Both the position numbers and the translations under genes were made by a program. Source: CAZFDE01 sp964517795 (GTDB lineage: Bacteria; Planctomycetota; Phycisphaerae; Sedimentisphaerales; Anaerobacaceae). From it: 8,978 nt of DNA. Location: assembly GCA_964517795.1 (NCBI GenBank), contig CAZFDE010000094.1, positions 1 through 8,978 on the forward strand, read 5' to 3'. The notes under the pieces are model-generated. The model did not search any database. It saw nothing but the letters and a program-made list of their open reading frames with translations, and had not been told where the DNA came from. This document shows positions 1 through 5,611 of the stretch, piece after piece. The stretch's first letter is position 1; every line of letters begins with the position of its first letter.

Positions 1-150
1 AGGGCTATTTCTGCAGCACCGGTTCGTCAAAAGCTCCAAAGACTGGTCCGTCTGACTTACACGAGTAGCCGATTACGCTGAACTTAAATTGTGCGATCCT
101 ACCAAATTCGATTGTTTTGTAACTTAAGACTAACTCCTCACGAATGACGG
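1..150. other. Unassigned AT-richer left edge
   Basis: These 150 bases lie beyond the stop of the ExbD-like gene and are visibly more AT-rich than the neighbouring genes. Two open stretches can be read. On the minus strand a frame runs from the stop at 155-157 to a TAG at 5-7, 49 codons with no ATG, GTG or TTG near its beginning. On the plus strand a frame runs from the left edge to a TGA at 53-55 and, past that, to a TAA at 125-127. Neither has a start I can support, and I recognise no product. There is no clear hairpin terminator for the minus-strand operon here. The stretch may be intergenic or hold a gene relic. Confidence 0.4.
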
Positions 151-603
151 CTAATTAAGCGTTGCCATCTGGATCTGGTCGGCCAGGCTCTCGGCGATCG
201 CAGCGAGCACCCACTGGGTATCGGCGTACTGGATTTGCTTGTCAATGCGAACGGTCACGATCCGCTCATAGGGGTTGAGTTTGGCCAATCGCTGATCGAG
301 CTGTTGACAGATCTGGCGTTTCAATTCGCGGCCGGGGGATGCATCGATAATCTGCGAACCGACAGCGTAAACGACCCGATCCTCTCGGCGCATCGCGGTC
401 ACGGTTGTTTGCGGGACGTTCGGCGGCAATGCCGCGACGGCATAATCGCAATGGTCGGGGACATCGACCTCGAAATTCTCCGCCTCGATGAACTGCGAGA
501 CGATCACAAAGAAAATAATCAGCAGAAACACAATATCGATGATCGCCGTCATATTGAATGACGGTTTGTTCGTCGAGCCGTTATCGAATGGCGAGCGGAT
601 CAT
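151..603 (-). CDS. ExbD/TolR-family biopolymer transport protein
   Basis: Small subunit of an inner-membrane proton-driven motor of the ExbB-ExbD / TolQ-TolR type. The 150 residues match the family's usual length. After a short polar N-terminus, residues 16-38 form one membrane helix with the family pattern N-M-T-x-I-I-D followed by a hydrophobic run. D23 corresponds to the proton-carrying aspartate of ExbD (D25 in E. coli). The rest is a periplasmic domain, and residues 111-145 (R-I-V-T-V-R-I-D-K then a helix) resemble the usual ExbD/TolR C-terminal fold. One oddity is A20 where most relatives have proline three residues before the aspartate. The ATG has a fair Shine-Dalgarno (AAAGGA, 9 bases upstream) and lies 14 bases after the ExbB-like stop, so it is the last gene of the operon. 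ExbD and TolR cannot be told apart by sequence alone. Confidence 0.9.
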   Translation of the reverse strand: MIRSPFDNGSTNKPSFNMTAIIDIVFLLIIFFVIVSQFIEAENFEVDVPDHCDYAVAALPPNVPQTTVTAMRREDRVVYAVGSQIIDASPGRELKRQICQQLDQRLAKLNPYERIVTVRIDKQIQYADTQWVLAAIAESLADQIQMATLN

Positions 604-617
604 CGATGTTCATCCTT

Positions 618-1451
618 TCAATACGAAGCGGGCTGGCGGGATGCATCGGTGCCGGCCGTGCGGATCTCGCGGATCGGCTGCTTCTTGTTTTTCTGTTCGA
701 TAAGCCGTTTCAGACTGCGGCGGATCTCCGGCACGATCTCCTCGGATTCGATCACTGCGTCGCTGATCATCGTCTCGATGCGGTTCTTGAAAAAGCCATA
801 GAGAGTAACCGACGGGATCGCGATCAGCAATCCCCAGAACGTGGTCACCAGCGCAACGGAAATCCCCTCGGCCAGTTGCGACGGCTGGGGCTGGCCGCCC
901 GCGGTAACAATCGCGTTAAAGATCTTGATCATGCCGAATACCGTGCCGAACAGCCCGACCATCGGCGAAACATTACCGATGATATTGAGCCATTCGATCT
1001 TTCGCAGCAGGCCCCACGCCTGGTCCTGAAGCGATTCGGAAAGCGTGTTGCGCATCCGGAACCAGTCGCCGCGGCCGTGAGTAACCGCCTTGACCGTCGC
1101 CACCCGCACCAAGTCGTTATGGCCGCTGAGGTGTGTTTCGAGCTGTTCGATGCCGCGCCGGCGAATCGTATTGGCGACGTCACGACCGATGCCCTCGGGC
1201 AGCAGCGATCGGCGGCGCAGCATGAATAACTGCTCGACAATGAAATACACCATAACCAGTGACATCGGCAGCAATACAAACCAGACGATCGGGCCGCCGG
1301 CGATCACAAACTGCTGAAAGAATGTTTTTGTGCTGACATCGGACTCGGCCGTATCCTGTAAGTTCACATGCATGGTGGCATAAATCACCGCACCGACCAC
1401 CACCAGCCCGAATACCAGAAAGATCGAACGCATTAGTATTTTATTGCTCAT
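618..1451 (-). CDS. MotA/TolQ/ExbB-family proton channel protein
   Basis: Channel-forming inner-membrane partner of the ExbD-like protein. In this family a pentamer surrounds an ExbD/TolR dimer and turns proton flow into motion of a TonB- or TolA-type protein. The 277 residues show hydrophobic segments at about 8-27, 52-76, 157-183 and 197-221. The last two carry the family signatures: G-L-F-G-T-V-F-G-M (T170) and the A-L-V-T-T-F-W-G-L-L-I-A-I-P stretch (T203/T204), whose threonines line the channel in ExbB. The first segment (8-27) is an extra N-terminal signal or anchor compared with three-helix E. coli ExbB. A charged cytoplasmic loop spans about 77-155. The ATG follows the vWA stop by 3 bases, with a GAGGA Shine-Dalgarno inside the end of the vWA gene, so translation is probably coupled. 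It could be called ExbB, TolQ or a generic MotA-like channel. Confidence 0.92.
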   Translation of the reverse strand: MSNKILMRSIFLVFGLVVVGAVIYATMHVNLQDTAESDVSTKTFFQQFVIAGGPIVWFVLLPMSLVMVYFIVEQLFMLRRRSLLPEGIGRDVANTIRRRGIEQLETHLSGHNDLVRVATVKAVTHGRGDWFRMRNTLSESLQDQAWGLLRKIEWLNIIGNVSPMVGLFGTVFGMIKIFNAIVTAGGQPQPSQLAEGISVALVTTFWGLLIAIPSVTLYGFFKNRIETMISDAVIESEEIVPEIRRSLKRLIEQKNKKQPIREIRTAGTDASRQPASY

Positions 1452-1454
1452 CGT

Positions 1455-2372
1455 TTAATCCTCACCTTCAATAAAAGTAGCACGGCCCCCGCTGACCGAT
1501 GCAACCGTCTCTAAGAGGTCCCGGTCATCCTGCTGGGGCCAGAACCCGATCGTATGAATCATGGTCTGCGGACAATAGTCCGACAGCATCGATTCAAGCT
1601 GCCGGGCAAACGCATCGTTGCCCTGGCCGCCCAGATCGAATCCGTCACTGAGAAAATAAATACAGGAAACCGGATCGCCGGTTTCGTCTTTTAATGTCAT
1701 TGCCTGCTCCAATGCGGTCATGGCATTGGTCCGCCCGCTGCATTGGATCGAATTGATAAAGCATTCGGCCAGTATCTTATTGGCTTCGGTGGCCCGCAGT
1801 AACCGTCCTTCGCCGACCTCAAAGACATACCCGCCCCCGAAAAAGATCAGATAAAAATACTGGTCCGGCTCGAACCGCTTGACGGCTTTTTTTAATTCGC
1901 GTTTGACCTGTCCCAGCAATCCTTTCATGCTGCCCGAGCAGTCCACAACGTAGCATATCTTGCGGGCATTTGTGCGGGTCCCGAAAAACGTTTCCTCTCG
2001 AACCTGCTCGGTCAATACGGCCAGCGGTTCGAACGGTCGATCTGCAGCCGCCGTTGCGCACGGATCGCGTTGGGGCGTTAAGCTCAGCGGACCCTCGTCA
2101 AATATCTCCATTTGCGAAAACGTCGGCCGCGTTTGGGGTTCTGCGGCGGTAACGGATTTACTGACCACGTTGGGCTTGGCGAGCACGGGCCGGGATCGAA
2201 GAAATTGCTTCACTGATGAAATGCGGGCCGCCACATCAGGCCGGTCGTCCTCGTGAGCCGGGCCGTCGGAAAAGCCGACGAACGCGAAACTCGCCAGGAT
2301 CATCCCATGCAGCAGCAGCGACGCCGTCCATGACCAGATGCGAACCGCTTGTTTGTGTTTTGGCGAATCCAT
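1455..2372 (-). CDS. Periplasmic vWA-domain protein with TonB-like membrane anchor
   Basis: Starting from the ATG at 2372 the product has 305 residues. A basic N-terminus precedes one membrane helix (about 12-34) containing S18-L-L-L-H22-G, the S-x-x-x-H-G pattern of the TonB transmembrane segment (S16/H20 in E. coli). Residues 35-130 are a proline- and charge-rich linker. Residues 137-305 form a vWA domain with a complete MIDAS: D144-C-S146-G-S148, T215 and D243 (in F-L-S-D-G). MIDAS sites bind a divalent metal and usually a protein ligand. ExbB- and ExbD-like genes follow at once, so the protein is inferred to sit in the TonB/TolA position. The frame also opens upstream with TTG at 2411, overlapping the transpeptidase stop. 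I prefer ATG because it puts S and H at TonB-like positions; neither start has a strong Shine-Dalgarno. Similar vWA proteins are, to my knowledge, common but uncharacterised in planctomycetes. Confidence 0.88.
   Translation of the reverse strand: MDSPKHKQAVRIWSWTASLLLHGMILASFAFVGFSDGPAHEDDRPDVAARISSVKQFLRSRPVLAKPNVVSKSVTAAEPQTRPTFSQMEIFDEGPLSLTPQRDPCATAAADRPFEPLAVLTEQVREETFFGTRTNARKICYVVDCSGSMKGLLGQVKRELKKAVKRFEPDQYFYLIFFGGGYVFEVGEGRLLRATEANKILAECFINSIQCSGRTNAMTALEQAMTLKDETGDPVSCIYFLSDGFDLGGQGNDAFARQLESMLSDYCPQTMIHTIGFWPQQDDRDLLETVASVSGGRATFIEGED
2307..2321 (-). other. TonB-like S-x-x-x-H motif in the vWA anchor helix
   Basis: These bases encode S-L-L-L-H inside the only membrane helix of the vWA protein. 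In E. coli TonB the matching helix has S-V-C-I-H, and its serine and histidine are needed for coupling to ExbB/ExbD. The match, the glycine after it, and the direct linkage to exbB- and exbD-type genes support a functional analogy. Five residues alone could match by chance. Confidence 0.6.
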
Positions 2373-2394
2373 TCCAGGTTCAATTGTCCATCCG

Positions 2395-3429
2395 TTATTC
2401 GACGACTTCAACCATCGAAAAACTGGGTACCAGCATATTATACATCAACACGGCATTACCGTTATGCAGGCGAATACAGCCCTGCGAACTGGCCTTGCCG
2501 ATCTCGTCGGGTTCTTTGGTGCCGTGAATGGCGAATCCCTCGCGGCCCTTGGCGTTACCGCTGATCCCTTCCAGTGCGATCCAGCGCGAACCCAGCGGGT
2601 AATCCGGATCGGCGGGCTTATACGTTTTGCCGCTGATCGGATCGGTCCAGGTGGGGCTGATCAATTTGCCCTCCGGCTCGACCACCCACATGCCGGTCGG
2701 CGTCTCCATACCGGGTTTGCCCAGTCCCACCGGAAAACTGCGGACATACGTGTTTTGCAGATACAGATCCAGCGTGAATGTCGAGCGATAAACCCGCGCG
2801 TGGAACGGGCCGTGGATCACCTTGATCCGTTCGCCCGCCCGCAGCGCTTCGGGCCGATAGATACTGTTAATCTCCATCAGAATCTGATACGGCACCTTGT
2901 TGCGTTTGGCGATGCTTTGCAGCAAATCGCCTTTTTGAACCTTATAGACGCCGCAGAGTTTATCCTCGGGATACACCGTTCGCCCAAACAGCCATTGCTC
3001 GCTCAACTGGCTCATCAGCGCCTTGATCGCTTGGCGCTGCTGCGGGCTCATCGTCAACGGAAGCAATTCGTTGAGCCGGTCGCGCGCTTCGATGACATTC
3101 GACGGATTATCGTTGAGCATTTGCTCAACCGCAGAAATGGCGATCGCGATCCGATCGTTCGGCTCGGCGGAAACATCAACCTGGCTGTGTGCGATCTCGG
3201 GCTCCTCGACCGGTACCAGCATCGAAGGGGTTTCCGGCGGCAGTGTACTGACCCGCTCGGGGGTCACTTGCTGAACCGTCGTATCGGTCAGCGGGGTTAC
3301 CGGTGACGGATTGGGATTTTGCTTATCGCGGGAGATCACGATCCCGACAATGATCCCGATGATAATGATAACAACAATGACATAAATCCAACGCTGCAAA
3401 CTGAATCGCCGATATGGGTAACGGGCCAT
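2395..3429 (-). CDS. Membrane-anchored LysM / L,D-transpeptidase (YkuD domain)
   Basis: Peptidoglycan enzyme predicted to form 3-3 cross-links, or attach a protein to peptide stems, outside the inner membrane. The 344 residues run as follows: basic N-terminus, membrane anchor (about 14-33), a proline-rich linker (36-80), a helical segment (about 92-148), a LysM fold (161-205, beginning Y-K-V-Q-K-G-D) and a YkuD catalytic domain (about 209-343). Catalytic residues are visible: H302 in I-H-G-T, and C318 in S-S-Q-G-C-I-R. The usual S-H-G-C motif has Q316 in place of histidine. The ATG has a strong Shine-Dalgarno (AAAGGAG, 6 bases away). The gene lies 41 bases after the cyclo-ligase stop, and the vWA gene starts 22 bases after its end. 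Carboxypeptidase activity or anchoring of an outer-membrane protein are other roles seen in the family. Confidence 0.93.
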   Translation of the reverse strand: MARYPYRRFSLQRWIYVIVVIIIIGIIVGIVISRDKQNPNPSPVTPLTDTTVQQVTPERVSTLPPETPSMLVPVEEPEIAHSQVDVSAEPNDRIAIAISAVEQMLNDNPSNVIEARDRLNELLPLTMSPQQRQAIKALMSQLSEQWLFGRTVYPEDKLCGVYKVQKGDLLQSIAKRNKVPYQILMEINSIYRPEALRAGERIKVIHGPFHARVYRSTFTLDLYLQNTYVRSFPVGLGKPGMETPTGMWVVEPEGKLISPTWTDPISGKTYKPADPDYPLGSRWIALEGISGNAKGREGFAIHGTKEPDEIGKASSQGCIRLHNGNAVLMYNMLVPSFSMVEVVE

Positions 3430-3470
3430 TCGATACTCCTTTTTCTAAACACGTCTATCCTTAAACACCA

Positions 3471-4043
3471 TTATGTCCGGTCAAAATAAATGACATCCTT
3501 ATCGGTGACCAGCATATCCATCGGGATATCACTATCGTCCACCGGTACAGATTCGAGATACTGTTCGGAAAATGCGAACCCGCAGCGTTTTGCCTTAAGG
3601 TTGGGATTCGAGAAAAACCGGTCATAGTACGCCCCGCCGCGGCCGATGCGATTGCCGCGGTGATCGAATCCCAAACCCGGCGTTACCACCAGATCAATTT
3701 CCTTCAGCGGCGAAGGAAGCCCGGTGATCGGGTTACGCAGACCCGGCACTTCGGTCGAAAATCCGGTCTCCAGCGAATTGATCTCCACCGGCAGAATATG
3801 CCGCTGTTCCCATGAAATTTTGGGAACGGTTACGATCTTGTTATGCTGCCATGCGTTGAGGATCGCATCGGACGTATCGATCTCGTTCGGCAGCGACAGA
3901 AACAGCATCACCACATTGGCCTTTTTGAACGATTCGGTGGATACCAGATTTTTGCAGGCCTGACGGCTCTTTTCGGTTCGCTGCGTTGGGCCTATATCAA
4001 TCAGAATCTTCCGTAATTCTTTTCGTAATTCAATTTTCTCCAT
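3471..4043 (-). CDS. 5-formyltetrahydrofolate cyclo-ligase (YgfA/MTHFS family)
   Basis: Cytoplasmic enzyme converting 5-formyltetrahydrofolate to 5,10-methenyltetrahydrofolate with ATP, returning a folate by-product to the one-carbon pool. The 190 residues match the family length. Visible signatures are the N-terminal L-R-K-E-L-R-K segment, the L-P-N-E-I-D-T turn near residue 54, P-K-I at 74-76, and the C-terminal family block at about 118-142: a V-V-T-P-G-L-G-F-D stretch, then G-R-G-G-A-Y-Y-D-R, which binds the nucleotide phosphates. The ATG directly follows the TGA of rarA with no base between, and an AAGGAAGG Shine-Dalgarno sits inside rarA, so translation is very probably coupled. Nothing in the sequence suggests degeneration. 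Confidence 0.94.
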   Translation of the reverse strand: MEKIELRKELRKILIDIGPTQRTEKSRQACKNLVSTESFKKANVVMLFLSLPNEIDTSDAILNAWQHNKIVTVPKISWEQRHILPVEINSLETGFSTEVPGLRNPITGLPSPLKEIDLVVTPGLGFDHRGNRIGRGGAYYDRFFSNPNLKAKRCGFAFSEQYLESVPVDDSDIPMDMLVTDKDVIYFDRT

Positions 4044-5426
4044 TCAGCCTTCCTTCTTGCTGCTACCCCGTGTAGTTTGCCTATTTTGTATCAATATTTC
4101 GAGCTTTTGTAAATACTGTGTGATATTTTTTTCGTATCCGCGGTTGACAGGCCGATAATAACGGCCTTTGGCGTCCGGTTCGATGTATTTCTGGTCAACA
4201 TACCCTTCGGAAAAATTATGCGGATATTTGTAATCGGCGCCGATGCCGGCCTTTTTGGCGGCCGCATAGTGGCTGTCTTTGAGATGTTTGGGCACCGGGA
4301 CCGTCTTTTTTGTCCGTACATCCTGCGATGCGTTCCAGATCGCCGTGGCCGAGGCATTCGATTTAGGGGCACACGCGACATAAATCGCCGCCTGAGCCAG
4401 CGGCAGTTGGGCTTCGGGCAGACCTACGAATTCTGTGATCTGAACGGCCGCCGCGGCCAGAACCGTTGCCATCGGATCGGCATTGCCGACATCCTCAGCA
4501 GCACAAACTGCAATGCGGCGTGCGATAAACCGCAAATCTTCGCCGCCGACCAGCATTCGGGCCAGCCAATAGACCGTCGCATCCGGATCGCTGCCGCGCA
4601 TGCTCTTTTGCAGCGCACTGGCTAAATCGAAATGCGTATCGCCGGTACCGTCATATTCGATACTTTTCTGCTGAATGGATTCTTTGGCAACATCGAGATT
4701 AAAATCAATTTTATCTTTACACTGTTTGGCCTGCGAAAGCACTCCGATCTCAAGGGCGTTCAGGGCCTTGCGCGCATCGCCGTCGCAGGTCACCGCCAGA
4801 AATTCCAAAACGTTTGGCTCGGTCTCAACGGGATATTTACCCAAGCCGCGCTGCGCGTCTTTCAGTGCCCGATCCAGCAGACCGACCACATCGTTTTTAT
4901 CGAGCGATTCGAACTGAAAGACCGTGCTTCGCGAGATCAATGGCGAATTGACGGCAAAATACGGATTTTCCGTCGTTGCGCCGATCAAAATCACCACACC
5001 GGTCTCGACATCATCGAGCAGGACATCCTGCTGGGCGCGGTTGAAGCGGTGGATCTCGTCTATGAATAATACGGTTTTGGCGCCCTTGGCGGCCAGGCGG
5101 TCTTTGGCTTGAGCGATGACCTCGCGAATATCCTTGACCGTCGCGGCCGGGGCGCTGAGATAATGGAACTGCGCCCGGGTGATATTGGCGATGACCATCG
5201 CCAGTGAGGTCTTACCCGTTCCGGGCGGGCCGTAAAATATCAGGCTGCTGAGCCGGTCGGCTTCGAGCATCCGCCGCAGAAGTTTGCCCGGCCCGAGAAA
5301 ATGCTGCTGACCGGCAAATTCCTCGAGCGTCCGCGGCCGCATCCGAACCGCCAGAAGAGCCGCTTCATCGAACCGCGCTCGCTCATTTTCACTGAAAAGC
5401 GTCTTATCACCCTGATTTCGTGCCAT
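4044..5426 (-). CDS. rarA: Replication-associated recombination protein A (RarA/MgsA, WRNIP1 family)
   Basis: AAA+ ATPase related to clamp-loader subunits that acts at stalled replication forks, where RarA works with SSB. From the ATG at 5426 it has 460 residues, close to the family's usual 430-450. Motifs in order: R-P-R-T-L-E-E-F-A-G-Q near the N-terminus, Walker A G-P-P-G-T-G-K-T (66-73), Walker B V-L-F-I-D-E-I-H (119-126), sensor 1 G-A-T-T-E-N-P (149-155), arginine finger S-R-S-T (R166), and sensor 2 D-G-D-A-R-K-A-L-N (215-223). The C-terminal oligomerisation region includes A-E-D-V-G and A-Q-A-A-I-Y. The frame could extend to 5537, but the extra 37 residues are unlike RarA and overlap the control region. 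A perfect TATAAT ends 7 bases before the chosen ATG, consistent with a leaderless message. An ATG three codons upstream (5435) is the main alternative. It appears to be the first gene of the minus-strand operon. Confidence 0.95.
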   Translation of the reverse strand: MARNQGDKTLFSENERARFDEAALLAVRMRPRTLEEFAGQQHFLGPGKLLRRMLEADRLSSLIFYGPPGTGKTSLAMVIANITRAQFHYLSAPAATVKDIREVIAQAKDRLAAKGAKTVLFIDEIHRFNRAQQDVLLDDVETGVVILIGATTENPYFAVNSPLISRSTVFQFESLDKNDVVGLLDRALKDAQRGLGKYPVETEPNVLEFLAVTCDGDARKALNALEIGVLSQAKQCKDKIDFNLDVAKESIQQKSIEYDGTGDTHFDLASALQKSMRGSDPDATVYWLARMLVGGEDLRFIARRIAVCAAEDVGNADPMATVLAAAAVQITEFVGLPEAQLPLAQAAIYVACAPKSNASATAIWNASQDVRTKKTVPVPKHLKDSHYAAAKKAGIGADYKYPHNFSEGYVDQKYIEPDAKGRYYRPVNRGYEKNITQYLQKLEILIQNRQTTRGSSKKEG

Positions 5427-5433
5427 CGACCGC

Positions 5434-5461
5434 ATTATACCGCTTTTGGCCGCTTTTTGAA
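5434..5461 (-). promoter_or_regulatory. Candidate sigma70-type promoter for the rarA operon
   Basis: On the minus strand a perfect -10 box TATAAT occupies 5439-5434. TTCAAA at 5461-5456, four of six matches to the -35 consensus, lies 16 bases further upstream. Transcription would start about 7 bases after the -10 box, at or within a base or two of the rarA ATG at 5426, giving a leaderless message. No Shine-Dalgarno precedes that ATG, which fits. Confidence 0.5.
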
Positions 5462-5504
5462 AGCCAATTCGAGGGACCCTGCTTCTAAACAGTAAGATAA
5501 AAAG

Positions 5505-5533
5505 GTGAAAAATCTTATGCGGCCGATTATAAT
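5505..5533 (+). promoter_or_regulatory. Candidate sigma70-type promoter for the GT-C/TPR gene
   Basis: A perfect TATAAT at 5528-5533 is preceded, with 17 bases between, by GTGAAA at 5505-5510, four of six matches to the -35 consensus. The start would be near 5540, giving a leader of about 70 bases before the ATG at 5612. The -10 box is part of the palindrome ATTATAAT, so it also reads as a -10 on the other strand, but I found no matching -35 there. Confidence 0.45.
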
Positions 5534-5559
5534 TCATTCAACGATTATCCTGTTCTGTG

Positions 5560-5577
5560 ACCAATCGGACAATTGGT
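5560..5577. repeat. Small inverted repeat in the divergent control region
   Basis: ACCAAT and ATTGGT form perfect 6-bp arms around a 6-base spacer. They lie downstream of the predicted plus-strand start, in the leader of the GT-C/TPR gene. It could be an operator half-site pair or a weak leader hairpin. Arms this short also occur by chance. Confidence 0.3.
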
Positions 5578-5611
5578 GATCGTGAATGATTGAGCTCAAC
5601 ATAAAAAGAAG

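Noticed and set aside
130..145. GAGGAG Shine-Dalgarno-like string on the minus strand after the ExbD-like gene
   Set aside because: No ATG, GTG or TTG follows at a workable distance, so it is probably chance.
558..1229. Plus-strand open frame (223 codons) opposite the ExbB-like gene
   Set aside because: It is antisense to a clear channel protein, and its Arg/Asp/His-rich translation looks like a shadow.
2338..3306. Long plus-strand open frame (322 codons) opposite the transpeptidase gene
   Set aside because: It is antisense to a gene with clear LysM and YkuD motifs, its translation has no recognisable domain, and its openness follows from the codon bias of the opposite strand.
5427..5537. 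37-residue N-terminal extension of RarA
   Set aside because: It is unlike the RarA N-terminus, spans a perfect -10 box, and makes the protein longer than usual for the family.
5427..5611. 6S RNA, which often lies beside the cyclo-ligase gene in other bacteria
   Set aside because: The space upstream of the cyclo-ligase gene is rarA itself, and the region before rarA shows promoters but no long rod-like fold with a central bubble that I could trace by eye.
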